NCBI GenBank assembly: GCA_001414485.1
Contig: LLEY01000150.1
Coordinates: 62,001-126,000, forward strand
DNA from: Calycina herbarum
Taxonomy: Eukaryota > Ascomycota > Leotiomycetes > Helotiales > Pezizellaceae
Direction: 5' to 3'
Length of the DNA: 64,000 nt
Position numbers and translations under genes: made by a program
Shown: positions 23,442 through 34,967 of the stretch, one piece after another
How positions within the stretch are numbered: position 1 is the stretch's first letter
Layout of the letters: each line of letters begins with the position of its first letter
Notes under the pieces: model-generated
What the model was told of the DNA's origin: nothing
Databases searched by the model: none
The model's input: the letters and a program-made list of their open reading frames with translations, nothing else

Positions 23442-25849
23442 ATGGTGTTTTCTTCTTTTTTTTACATATGGAGGGGAAGGAGATCGGAGAGAGGATTCTG
23501 ATACGAGGGGTAAGGGGTATTTTTGGGGTCAGTGTCTAGCGACGTTTTTTTTTTTTTTTTTGCGAGCATCTTTGGGATTTTTCTTCATGAATGAGCGATA
23601 GTTTGGTTTTTGGTAGATACAGCAGTACATCATCACATGTTAAGCCTACTTCTAGAATTGGGGTTGGTAGGGTGGCCGTCGAGTCTTGAAAGCGGACAGC
23701 TCGATTTTTGATACCAATTTAATGTTTTTAGAAAGGCGGGCACCTTCTTCTTTTTTGCTTGTGGTGTGTTGAATTGGGGTATGGTGAACCTATAATTCCT
23801 TATATTTCATCTATCTACTTATTAACTCATTCTGAACTAGAAGTTCGTTGGTGGGTGACTAAATTTGAAGGGGCGCTCCTCGCGTCTTCCTGTTTCCATT
23901 TCTGTTCTGCGGCGAGGCTATATTTTAGAGGGGTTGAGCGGGGGTCGTGCCTTCTCGATGTCGAGTCACTTGTTTCAAACCAGAAGGAAAGAGCGACTTC
24001 GGTCCTGTGTCTGGTTGGGTTTAGGCAAGAGGTCGAGGTCAAGTGGGGGAAGGAACGACCTTGACCTGTTCTCCTAAGCTTAATTCATCGAGGCCAACCC
24101 CAGTCGCGACTTCCTCCTGCGATGCGACGGAAGGGCCTGAACATAAACCTCGGACTTTGCCTAGGGGTCATCGACCGAATTGTGGGTTTTTTTTTGGGAG
24201 ACTGAGATCAGGATAGGGAAGGGAATGGGGGAACGCAAGATGGTCGGAGATGAATGCCTGGTAAGTCTGCGTGCGTTCTTAGTTTTCTTTACTTGCTAGG
24301 GGTTGCTAGCACGATAGCAAGGTATTATGCGAAGCTTTTGAAAGGAAGATGGAGTTAGGTAAGGTGTTTAGATATATCGATATTTTGGGGTTTGGGGTGA
24401 CTAGAGAGCAAGTAGCCACGCGTTGAGTATATTTGTGGGCGACTGGCTGGAGGGATCGGTTTTGTGGGTGGGGGACATAGTCCTGGATGACTGGTACTTC
24501 TGAGGGAATAAAGGACGAGATGGTCTTCTTTCAACTCACCGGTGTTTATACTCTAGGGGTGGGCTGGTGATCATGCCTTCCCTTCTCGTTCAAGTCAGGG
24601 TAGCGCGAATTTAGTTACTTCGTCGAAAGGAAAGCAACTCTCGTTTACAGGGGTTGAGATGGGACATGAGAGTTGAGAGCTCGCGATCATGGATTTCTAC
24701 TCCGGGATCGACAGCAGACTTAATTTTGACAATCTACCTAGAGACTGCTAGGTTCTCTCCTTCCCGTCCGACACAGAACATCCAGGCGTGGAAAAGTAGT
24801 AAACCCACGCTACCTGCCTCGCGGATGGTAAGAAGGGAAGGCTCTACTCTAGTCAGACTGCCCAGAGGTCGTGTCGCCCTCGACAAAGACTTTGCAGTAT
24901 AAATGATGATGGGAGAAACTTGAGAATGAAACTCGGAATAAATGTGTTTCTGGTAGTTTAAAATTAATGGCAAATGACTTTGTTTTGGTATTTTGGAGAG
25001 TCTTTGGTCTGACTTGCTGTTGGCTGGTTAGAAAGAGTGGTGTTAAGGGTCGGCGGAGGGTTGAGATTTTGGCTTTTGTGGTTGAGAGGGTTTGGTGATA
25101 GTGAGGGGCGGAGTTGATCTCTCATGCACATTTCATGGAGAATTTCTTAGAGTTGTGTTATTATTGAAAGATAGTTCGATTTTTTATCTATTCTTTTAAA
25201 CTTCTTACACACTTGGTATTACAATGCCATGACAGCTTAAGAATTGAGTTAGAACTTCAGCAAACACAGGTATGCTAGAAATTTCTTTTCTTTAACTATA
25301 AGAACTCTTTCGGAACTATATTAATTCTGTAGCTTCATTTATTCGATTCTATTATTTAAAACTTCTTAAGTAAAGATAATTGATAAACTATATTATAATG
25401 TTATATAGAAGGAACATATCTCTAAAAACAATTATTCTAAAAGGCTGGAATAAATAGCTATTAGTATAGGATGTAAAGTACTGTTTAGAGAGAAGAGTTG
25501 TCATATATTCTAGTTAAGCGAGGTTCTACTCTCGAAAGTAATACAATCCAGACCTGCTTTTGCTACTACTTTAAGAAATAGTTAGATTGAAGAAAGGTTC
25601 TAGTAGTACTTCGTAAAGTGCTTAGTATGTTTTGCCTGATTTTCCATTCTGACTTGCTTGAGGGGCTATCACATGCAGCCTTTTTCTTATTCCACCAGCC
25701 ACCACCAAAGCAGGGATACTCAGCCAGCCACTTTCCTCAGCTCGCTATTGAAACTCAACATCGAGATACATTATAAAAACCAGGCATCCGTCCTCTCTTG
25801 TAACCACCGAAGCATATCATGAACGCGATTCTTCACACCTGCTATCAGG
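23442..25849. other. Intergenic, 2.4 kb, partly AT-rich
   Basis: No supported gene. It begins with a T-rich 3' region containing a run of about 17 T at 23546-23562. The segment 25180-25640 is AT- and TA-rich like the RIP relics at the left end, and may be a small decayed repeat. The last 150 bases are the leader of the HET gene. Confidence 0.5.
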
Positions 25850-28800
25850 ATGGCTTCAACCACGTCCGGTCAAGGCATCGCTCCTCGACAATGTTTTTGC
25901 GCGGCTGGAGATCCTCTTTGCAAAATAGGGGAGATAAATCGTGAGAGGGCGATGAAGCTGCAGCTTGCAATACCAACTATTTCCCAACTTGCAAAGACTC
26001 GACCATGGTTTCTTTTTCCCGTACCGTTGTTACGACAAACCAACTTCCAGATCGGAAAAGTTAGAACTTTACGCGGAACCGACATCGTATTGTATTACAT
26101 TACACAACTATGTCTTCCTGTTTTCCACCTACGGACTCAATGGAGGAAAACCGACGCAGCGAATTGGTATATACCCAGCTCCATAGAATGTTTCTGTGCT
26201 CGAAGGTCAACGTTCACATTGTTTGGTAGTATAATTCTTGGGACTTTGGTATATTGTGTCATTACCCGACCTTCGTGGATTCGACTATGTGTTTTCCTCA
26301 TCACACCCGAATGGATTCTTGGGCCAATCTACCTACTTCTGCTATTTCTTCTGCCCACATGGATACGTCTTGCTCACGCTTTTGGTCACGGGAGTTTGAG
26401 GGTCATCATGCAACGCCTGTATGGACCTGGGGTTTGGCTGGCATTCACGATCCTAACCTTCTTTTCTTGTCGGGTTTATGATTTTGTTTTGGACCTCTTG
26501 TTTATGGCGTTCCAAGTTGATTTGGACGGGAAGAGAAAACTCAAGAAAGAAGGCGATTCAATGTTGAAGGAACGACTAGAAGAACGAAGGAAATTATTGA
26601 AGATAGCGCAGGAAAAAGAGTCAGAAGGCGGAAGGGAGTTAAAGTGTTCGAAAGAAGATGAAACCGAGATCCCACCAGAAATCTCCACCAAGCGCAAGTT
26701 CAAGCAGTCAGATGATGGAGATCTTCCATGTGTCGGCCGCACCAAAACGAAGGCAATACTATCAACGCAAAGCTTTTCTTTCAAACTAGAGCAGAAGAGA
26801 ATGACGAACAAGCCATTTCGTTCCAGGAATTGTGCTCGTCACAACGAACAGCTTCTTGACCTCAAACCATGGCTCACCAATATCGTGAACCATATCTCCA
26901 AAGCTAGCGATGTATTTATACTCGGCTATATATATCTTACAATGCTCGACTGTCTACTACGCCTGACGAGACTTAATAGCTCAGCTGGCCCGAGTTTTGA
27001 CGAGGAGACTGTTTATCTTCGTCGGTGTGTTGCCGCGCTGTACGCTGGACTAGGTGTCAGTGTACTGAAAGGTATGGACGAAAACCAACTCGGCGATGCA
27101 TTACAAGGCTACAAATCGCCCTCCCGGACCATGGTTTACTGGGTAACGGCGTTTGTTTCAGCGGCTACTCTAATGTATTGCGAGACTAGGATTTCAGCTC
27201 TCGGTTTATCCGCGAACGCCTCGATTATTCAAGTCGGACTCTGGAAGTTTTTATGGCCCTACGAGTGGATCAAGCGCTCCACAGCTCGAATATACTTTAC
27301 GATGGGCCTATGGACACTTGTAGCCACATATTACAGTCTCCAAGATATCTCCCGACGTCGTCTCCACTTTTTGCGTCTATGGCGGCACGTTCCATTACCT
27401 ATCATGAATCTCCAAACTGCTTCAACGGGTACTATGCAGCTATTAACTTGGGAATTTGGGCTTCTACTTATAGTAGGTGTCTTTGTCTCTCTATTTCTGG
27501 TGGTTGTCAGCTTTTTAGGCTGGATCCGGGGCTTTTTTGATATGTTTCGTATCTTTACTTCCGGAAATGCTGCGGAGCTTCATTTTTTGGGAATGGAATA
27601 TGAGCAGTTGGTCTTTGCAGCTAGTTCTCTGTCCGTGCTCTTTATCAAAGTTGCAGACTGGGCTCTTTACAAGAAAGTCTATAATCAATATCAAGGGAAT
27701 ATGGTGGAGATGGTGGATTTTGCTTTTCGACATCAGACAGAATTGGATGGAAGCAACGCAGAAACTGTTCCATTTAAAGATCCACAACGAAGGGTTGAAC
27801 ACCCAATCACCCAGATTCCACGCTCAAAACGGTAAGTCATCTATATCTCTGTTAACATTCAACAGCGCCTTTTAGACTTCAACTTTTCCTAACATCAAAT
27901 TAATAGTATCTGTCTACCACAGTCCCGAGAACGAGAACTTACGACGGATATCACTTCAGTTTATCCCACTCACCACTATTTCCAACTGCATCACCCAGAT
28001 ATCATTAAGCAATTACCAAATTACAAAGAAGGCATGGACATGATCCGCATCCTCGTCATTCACCCCACCACAACTTATTCCTCAAAAATAATATGCAGCC
28101 TCTATCACACTCCTCTCCACACCCACTGCGACGTATCCTACGACGCACTATCATATTGCTGGGGTACTCAAACTACATCCTGCGATATCGAAATCAATCA
28201 GGCGTCTTTTTCTGTTACACCAAATCTTCACTCTGCACTTAGGCGCTTGCGATATAATAATATTCCGAGGAAGATTTGGGTGGATGCTATTTGCATTAAT
28301 CAGGGTAATGACGAGGAGGCTATAAGAGAGCGGAATTACCAGGTGAGTATTATGAGGAAGATTTATCGATGTTGTGAGAGTGTGCATGTTTGGTTGGGGG
28401 AAGAGGCGGATGAGAGTGGGGTTGCTCTTGACCTTGTTTCGCAGCTATCTAAAGCCTTCGATGAACAAAGTCTAGATCTTGAGAATCACGCTAAAGAACT
28501 TCGAGGGTCCAATGTCCCGGGCGTGCCCCCAATGTACGACCGCGCCTACACTTCTCTCGTCTATCTTATGCGAAGAGTATATTTCCAACGCGTGTGGATC
28601 ATACAAGAAGTTGCATTGGCACCAGATGCGTGGATTTTCTGTGGCTCATCCATGATTAATCCAACATGGAACGAACTTGAGAAGGCTTTCAATTATGCTA
28701 TTCAAATTGGGGCACTCAACATGTATCGACAATTACTGCCTCAGAATTTCGTCGCCCTTCAAACTTCTCGTCAAGCCATAGAAAAGGGCGGTGAGAGCGA

Positions 28801-29854
28801 CAGGAAGCTTTCTGTTTTGCTCTCCCGCCATCGTCCTTCTATGGCAACGAACCCCCGTGATAAAATATACGCGCTATTGGGGCTGTGCGATGAGAGGGAA
28901 TTAGACGAGTTGGGTCTTGGTGTTGATTATAACTTGCCTCTTGAAGAACTATTTACCATCGTGGCAAAGAAAATCATCCAACATGATAAGAACTTGGACA
29001 TTCTCAGCGCAACTATCATATCTAAAGCGCATCAATCAGGGGCAGAAAGTCTTCCGTCATGGGTTCCGGATTGGAGTCTAAGCGATCCCCCGCGCGCAAT
29101 CCGATACAACGGTCTCAATACGCCGGAAAAATGCATGTTTAAAACAACCCCAGATTATTCTTGCGAGTTGGAAATCGGGGATGACAATACTCTAATTGTT
29201 CAGGGTCAAATAATTGATGAAATTTCGGAAGTAGGAATGATTTACTCCGGGTACGAAAAGTCGGAATTACGTTCGCTATTCTCTTATTTCCCCCTTTTCT
29301 GTGACGAAGTACGCGTACTCAGTAACTGGAAAAACATAGCTCAAGTACCACGCGGAGAAGATTACTTCAACGGAGAGAAGATGGTGGCCGTCTACCAGCA
29401 AGTCATCAACGGTGGTCTCAACCCGGACAACCCATCAAAACCAAATAGCGACATTGAAACCTGTATTCGTTTTTTCAACCGCCTTCATGTTCTGCGTCTC
29501 GATTACTTCGAATGGATATACAAATCAATGATGGTACTTCTCCTCCTCGCTATGGCTCTTTTGGCACTCATCAAAAATCTTTTTGGGTATCGACAGAGTG
29601 AACAGACTTTGGGTGATAATGATTTATTGAGGACTTATCGTAGGATTTTTAGGACGAAAAGTGGCTATGTGGGGTTAGGGCATAAGGAGGTGAAAGTTGA
29701 TGATTATGTTGTCTTGGTGAAAGGGGCGAAGATTCCGCTTGTTTTGAGAAAGAAAGATGGTAAGTGGGAGGCCAATGGGGATTGTTATTTGCATGGTGTC
29801 ATGTATGGGAAGGCCTTTGGGGAGGATAAATGTAGGAAAATGGAGATTATTTGA
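25850..29854 (+). CDS. Multi-pass membrane protein fused to a HET domain
   Basis: Two long open frames (25850-27835 and 28034-29854) join in one frame if a 75-bp intron at 27832-27906 is removed. It has a GTAAGT donor, a CTAAC branch site and a TAG acceptor. Exons 25850-27831 and 27907-29854 give 1309 residues. Residues 1-660 hold eight or nine hydrophobic segments separated by a charged cytosolic-type loop (about 220-350). The C-terminal half carries the HET signature: D-A-L-S-Y-C-W-G at 740-747, I-W-V-D-A-I-C-I-N-Q at 784-793 and V-H-V-W-L-G at 820-825. HET domains trigger incompatibility-type cell death when partners signal. A further hydrophobic segment lies near 1200-1220, inside the HET C-terminal region. 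Two separate genes are the alternative. The start codon is uncertain, because another ATG at 25819 and a second frame at 25965-26186 overlap the N terminus. Confidence 0.75.
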
Positions 29855-30433
29855 TGGTGAGGGTTGAGGTACTTGGTGGAAGACCTAGTGTATTTTGGTG
29901 CTTGGAACGATCGCAACTCCACCTGGAGATACTATCAGTAGAAAGGCATTTAAGTGAGTTCTTTCCTTGGGTCGTCCTTATTGGAGCGGACTTAGCTTTT
30001 GGAGATGACAAATTAAAATGAGAACCCGGGTTGAGCGAGTCTACCGACGAGGATAAATTACTGCTATTGATACTTAAAATTGAGCTATTTGCTGGGCTGA
30101 GATGAGATTGCCCATCCAGAATGAAGCATGATGGGTCTGTTTGGCCATTCCCGCCTTGAGAAGTAGAGGCAAATGGAGGCTCTTAAGCACTTTGATAGAG
30201 AGATCCAGCACGACGTATGGCACTGTCCGTCATCTCTTGGCCTGGGCTTTTGAATGGATAGGCTGATTGCCGACTGTAATCTCGATGTATCCTTATCTTC
30301 GACACCTTGGCACCTGAGTATTCTTATTGTCGGGAAGAACCTTAGAAAAGGGGGTATTAAAAAGATTTACCTCTGTTAGGTGGCTACTTTCCTTCATGTA
30401 TTGTCTATAAATAGGTTAGTCTGCCCGTATTCA
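29855..30433. other. Intergenic downstream of the HET gene
   Basis: About 580 bases without a convincing frame. Contains the 3' region of the HET gene. Nothing else seen. Confidence 0.5.
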
Positions 30434-30766
30434 ACATCCCAGTGTTCACAAGACATAGGTTCTCTCAAGGTAGAGATGTGCATAGCAATCTATATTGCAA
30501 ATGTCCTCGAGATATTCGGCCCCTGGGTTATCTGAAAAACAGTTGATAGTGACCTTTTTGAGGGTAGTACCCGCTGGAGTGGAGGGAGCAATTCCTCACT
30601 TAACAACAGTCACTAACGAGGTTTGTTCTGTCACGGTTGTCGAAGGTCGAGCCAGTTCCGAATCGATCGCCACGGCTCTTGACTGAACACAAGACGAGAT
30701 TGAAAGTAAGACTAAGGGGACAAGACTATACATCTCAAAGAGAGTAAAGAAATCAGGGCCAGCCAT
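30434..30766 (-). CDS. Candidate small secreted peptide (intron or broken gene)
   Basis: From ATG 30766 the minus strand reads M-A-G-P-D-F-F-T-L-F, then a hydrophobic stretch (Y-S-L-V-P-L-V-L-L-S-I-S-S) and S-C-V-Q-S-R-A, a plausible signal peptide. After 56 codons there is TGA (30598-30596), but the same frame continues with a Cys-bearing segment (I-N-C-F-S-D, D-I-C-N-I-D-C-Y) to TGA near 30434. Removing a putative 51-bp intron (GTTAAG...CAAAAAG, TACTACC before the acceptor) keeps the frame and skips the stop, giving about 89 residues. The donor is weak, so either a real short intron or a nonsense mutation fits. No known family. Candidate effector, by inference only. Confidence 0.35.
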
Positions 30767-31810
30767 GAGTGGGATTAAATATAGAGAAAAGAGGTATGTT
30801 CGTTGCTAATGATAGAGTAAAAGTAAGGGGTGATTCAACCCTTAAATAGAATAGCACTTGCTTTGACCTGGTCTATAAAGCCACTGCAATTCGCGCTTAC
30901 AGAGACGATAAATATAGAAATTTTCAACGACTTTTCAAGTTATGAAACTGAAGCCAATTAGTTGAAAAAGATGGTGAGGAATCAACAGAAATGACGTCCC
31001 GTACCAGACTATTTTTAATTCTTTTGGGGCCATAGCCTTCCTTACGATAAAGGGGCTGCTGCTTTTGATCTAATGTGGCAATATGAACCTCTGGTCTTTC
31101 GAATTTTCCAATCAAAAAGTCAAGGAATGAATATCCCCAGGGCACAGGTGCACCTTTGTGGGAGTGGGGTGCATTTCCAGATTTTTAATCCAAAAATCCT
31201 AGTCAAGTGCGCGTACAATATAGAGGTTGATACCATCAAATATACCCACCTTCCAACCAATTAAGCCTTAAAAACGCCCCACCTCCCACAAAGGTGTATC
31301 TGTACCCCGGAGGACCTGGGGGGATAAGCTTCATCAAGCTTTCGAGGAATAGTCAGTGCTGACTGCGTTCATATGATTGGTACGCGGCTGCGTCACTAGA
31401 AACCTTACAGGCCAGCAAGATTACGAGATGTATGTAGTAAGCCGTAGGATTTAAGCGAGGATCAAATGAGTGGACTAAGCCTCGATCATACACTCCCCCT
31501 CCCCCCCCTCCCCAACCAAAATTTAAATTCGTTCCTAACTGTTTCTGACTGTGCGCCAGATCTATCGAGATCTAAGAGGCATCTCAGGACCACTGGAGCT
31601 TAATTTGATGTTTATGTTTGGAGTCAGATGAAGTCTTTGGCTTGTTTTGCGTGGGCTCACGCTAAGACTAGAATTCCGAACAAATATCGATATTCACTTT
31701 ACTACAAAGAGTCTATATTATCAAGCTTTCCATCCACAAGAAATTCTCTCTTCCAAGTCTTTTAAATCTCCTCTACTAATTTCTTATCATATCCTGCCAA
31801 AAATGTTACC
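30767..31810. other. Intergenic with inverted repeat and pyrimidine tract
   Basis: Divergent promoter region between the small peptide and the 6-Cys protein. It holds the inverted repeat at 31147-31300 and a C-rich pyrimidine tract at 31493-31518 (CTCCCCCTCCCCCCCCTCCCC), a common ascomycete promoter feature. No gene supported. Confidence 0.5.
31147..31300. repeat. Inverted repeat pair, about 100-bp spacer
   Basis: The left arm GTGCACCTTTGTGGGAG (from 31149) and the right arm (31274-31300) are reverse complements over a 14-bp exact core (CACCTTTGTGGGAG), with a G-rich extension on each inner side (TGGGGTGC and GTGGGGCG). Outer flanks also share a TATCCCC-type sequence. It could be the ends of a small MITE-like insertion or a hairpin. 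No transposase inside. Confidence 0.5.
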
Positions 31811-32266
31811 ATGCACGCCAAACTTTTCCTCGTCCCTGGTACTATTACCAGCCTCACCAATCCCGTCATCGGTCAAGGTTTCGACATTCCCCAAAACCAG
31901 ACAGATAGTGTATATGTTGTCAGTACAGACGCTGAAGGCAACTTGGTCGACGATGTCATTTCTCGAGATTTGAACGAAAAGCCAGCCGTAACCAGCGCCA
32001 CCCTCCCGATTTCCAGTAAAAGATGCAAAACTGCAACCCTCACAAATCTTGTAGATCAGCTGGGCTCTTTCTGTGGGACCGGAAGCGGCAAAGATGTTTA
32101 CACCATAGGAGTTTACTCTATCGCTGGTGGTGCCGCCGCGTATATATGTAACTATACTAGTGGAAGAAACCCATGTTCCAGAGAAGAGCTTAACCAAATG
32201 GTGAAAAAAATGGGCGATCTTTGTCTAGATAATCAAGCTAGTAGGTGTCTTCCGAATTTAAGCTAG
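31811..32266 (+). CDS. Small Cys-rich protein, probably secreted
   Basis: A single-exon frame of 151 residues starting M-H-A-K-L-F-L-V-P. The N terminus is only moderately hydrophobic for a signal peptide (up to V-I-G, residue 21). The body has exactly six Cys: R-C-K, F-C-G, I-C-N, P-C-S, L-C-L and R-C-L, consistent with three disulfides, and an N-x-T site. No enzyme motif and no family that I recognise. The overlapping frame from 31647 is a shadow. Size, Cys content and position next to the HET gene and transposon relics fit an effector-like or cell-surface secreted protein, which is inference. If the signal peptide is not functional, the start may lie elsewhere. Confidence 0.6.
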   Translation: MHAKLFLVPGTITSLTNPVIGQGFDIPQNQTDSVYVVSTDAEGNLVDDVISRDLNEKPAVTSATLPISSKRCKTATLTNLVDQLGSFCGTGSGKDVYTIGVYSIAGGAAAYICNYTSGRNPCSREELNQMVKKMGDLCLDNQASRCLPNLS

Positions 32267-33274
32267 GGATATTACTAACGATGAATAGGGTGGGTCTACA
32301 TGAAGGACTGGAATAACGGATACTGATACGATGCTTCCAATTCTGCCTTCTGTTTGGGGAAATTGAAGGGTGGTGACGCATGAGAACTCTTCTTCGCCCT
32401 TGGTAAGAACTATAGATTTCGCAGTTCTTGCTGAATTTTTGGACCTAACAAAGCAACCAGACAGTTCCAACTCCTCGTGGCTCACGGTTCAAGGGGAATT
32501 CGGAGTAGAAAGTTGTTTGGAAAATCTTTGGGTCTATTTTGAAATTTAGTTTGCATTTTTGTTTACGGAACGCTTGTACAATAGTATCATATAATTTATT
32601 ATGGAATGTTTATAGTACCTTTTTAACAGACCTTATAAGTTGAACAAAAGTACAAACTTTTAAATAAAGAGAAATTAGTAGATGATTTTCGGTCTAGCAG
32701 GGAAGTTTTAGGCAGTTCTCACAGCCAAGAAAATCAACCTAACACTCTCCCCACTTTAAATCCACCTACGTAATTTCAGCCTGCATATTTCTAGGCTACA
32801 AATACCAATCACACCTAGAAATAATTCAACTACGAATTTAAGCAGTCTCTACTCGAATCAACTTTGTTTGTTATCCATCCTCCGAAATATCGGTTAAGCA
32901 ACTGCAGTGGAAGAGAGTACGCCAGGGCGAATGATCTCAACCCCAATTGTTGGTTTCACGTCAAGCGTAGCTGGGTGCCTACAACACCTCCAAATTATAT
33001 AAACCCTCCTCTCTCCCTCAACAGCAACATATTAAAAAGCAACTATTGCAAGAGTGAATAGTCTCTTGTTTACTGGTCACATGCCTACTCGCTTAGCTAG
33101 CGTCCTTTTTGGCTATAAGTAGCCAGCCTAGATAGCTCCTTGAATGTCAAGCTCTTTGCATATTTTCAACAGCAACCAAGCCCAACAAGAACGAAATTGG
33201 AACAAACTCAGCAATCATGAGTTGTGCGGTATTCATCACAGCGGAGTATTGTAGTCTCAAGGTCAATACCACCC
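32267..33274. other. Intergenic, AT-rich
   Basis: About 1 kb before the mariner element. Short frames only. The middle (32560-32700) is AT-rich. Nothing supported. Confidence 0.5.
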
Positions 33275-33276
33275 TA

Positions 33277-33309
33277 CTTGGGCTAATATTACTTGAACCC
33301 TCTTCAGCT
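33277..33309. repeat. Left terminal inverted repeat of the mariner element
   Basis: CTTGGGCTAATATTACTTGA followed by ACCC and a CAGCT end. It pairs with the reverse complement of 34887-34918 with about three mismatches and one gap. TA precedes it. Confidence 0.88.
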
Positions 33310-33589
33310 CGTCACCACTTTTTTAGCACCAAAACTAAGGGATCACCACCCAAACCCCTACTTTTCACTTCACAATTAATTAACAACTACAACACCAAAA
33401 TAGCCAAAAAAAAATAAGAAAATCAAAGGGGCGTGCCCCACGCATATACAAGTCTACACGCCGTGAGGTCCCTGTCTGGCAACGCACTATAATTGTTAGC
33501 AGAATTAGACAGAATACCAACAAGGAAGAGTCACTCATATGGGCAGGCAGAGAAGACGAGTCCTACCCTGTTTCTTAAGATGGTGTAAG

Positions 33590-34790
33590 GGATATTAGAA
33601 GGAGGGCTAAGAAGAACGCTGCACGTACTCGGAACGGAAATACAAGGGGTCAATATCTTGATATACCCTCCAACGTTAAATCTAAGCCTCGTGGACACCC
33701 CTCTATTAAGCTTACCAAGGAGTTACGCCAACGTATTATAGACAAGGTTATAAGGGATAGAGACGAGCGCCGGAAGACTAATATTACACACCTTTGCGAT
33801 CTCGGTCTCTGGGGCAACGTCGACAAGAGTAAGAACCTCTTAGAATCCTTCTTTTAACAAGCCTTATACGATGCTGGTTACTTATTTATAAGAGGAATTA
33901 AGCCTAAACTTACTCTAGTTATTATAAAACAACGAGTTAAATTAGCTAAGATACTTCTCAATATAGACCTCTCCTAAGTTGTGTTTATGGACGCTATAGT
34001 ATTACGTATAGAACTTAACGACGGTCTAGATAGGTGTTAGCAGAAGAAGGACGAGTACTACTACAAAGACGTACGATTAGAGACAGTTAAGAGGTATTCA
34101 GATGGTCAGTTCTTTAGAGCAATCTGCCTAGGTTCCAGCCTTGGTCCTTACCATATGTACGACCTAGAAACAACATAAGAAGTTAAGGACGCAGAGGCGC
34201 ATTTAGACGAGGCTAACACGCAATAGTTATACCTCGCGGAGAGGGAATTTAATTGGCAGGAGTAAGCAAAGGAGGACTACTGGGCTAGTAGAGGCTAGAG
34301 AGTACCTGGAAAGAGGGTACAATTACACAATTTCCTATATAAACAGGCATATAAGAGAGGGGACAGGGGTAAAGGGGGGGTGGATTAGTACCGGCTTTAT
34401 AAGGGGTATCTTAAGCCATTCCTTATTCCTTAGTATAAGGAACTACGTAAGCTAGGAAGAGGAAAGAAGATGCGTTAGTTATAGATAATGCTAGCCTATA
34501 CTCTTATAGAGTAATTAAAGAGGTATTATACTACTATTCTGTCTAGCAGCTTCTTTACCCTATACAATCACCTGATATAAACGCAATAGAGCAGATATAG
34601 AGGTATATAAGGGTCTAGCTACGTAAGAGAAAAGTCTAACCTAAGAATAAGGTAGATATAGATAGAGGAGTAGAACCGGGTTCCTTAGACAGTAATAGAT
34701 AAGGTGATTATAAATCTTAAAAAGACTCTTAAGAAGGTGGTTAAGCATAGAGGGGATAATAACTTCCAGGGATAGAGCTTCAATTTCTAC
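33590..34790 (+). pseudogene. Tc1/mariner DDE transposase relic
   Basis: The plus-strand frame starts near I-R-R-R-A-K-K-N-A-A-R and reads a helix-turn-helix-like part (K-L-T-K-E-L-R-Q-R-I-I), then V-V-F-M-D-A, the region of the first catalytic Asp, and later S-P-D-I-N-A-I-E-Q, the third catalytic block that is normally S-P-D-L-N-P-I-E. TAA and TAG codons interrupt it at likely Gln/Trp positions, beginning near 33856. The enzyme would cut and paste DNA at TA sites. This copy cannot encode it. Boundaries are approximate. Confidence 0.75.
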
Positions 34791-34886
34791 TACTTTTCAT
34801 ATAAAAACACCCAAAATTGTATTATATATGAGTGAAAGTAGTGAGAAAAGGGGGGTGGTATAGAAGCGAAAAAGGAGCTGAAAATT

Positions 34887-34918
34887 AGCTGAGGGGGTTC
34901 AAGTAATACTGGCCCAAG
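34887..34918. repeat. Right terminal inverted repeat of the mariner element
   Basis: Ends ...CTGGCCCAAG and is followed by TA. It is the reverse complement of the left arm with a few differences. Confidence 0.88.
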
Positions 34919-34967
34919 TATTCCCAATTTTAAAGCAAAAACCTAACAACTTGAGAATTTCAATAAA

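Larger units (their letters stand above)
33277..34918 (+). mobile_element. Tc1/mariner DNA transposon with intact TIRs, RIP-damaged
   Basis: 1642 bp bounded by inverted repeats of about 32 bp (33277-33309 and 34887-34918, outer ends CTTGGGC/GCCCAAG) and flanked by TA on both sides (33275-33276, 34919-34920), the target duplication of this superfamily. Inside, on the plus strand, is a broken transposase frame. The right end is 49 bp from the start codon of the next gene. A few arm differences exist, mostly transitions. Confidence 0.88.

Noticed and set aside
27832..27865. Shorter 34-bp intron ending at CAACAG in the HET gene
   Set aside because: Below the usual size, and it leaves an in-frame TAA before the HET domain. 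The 75-bp intron has a better branch site.
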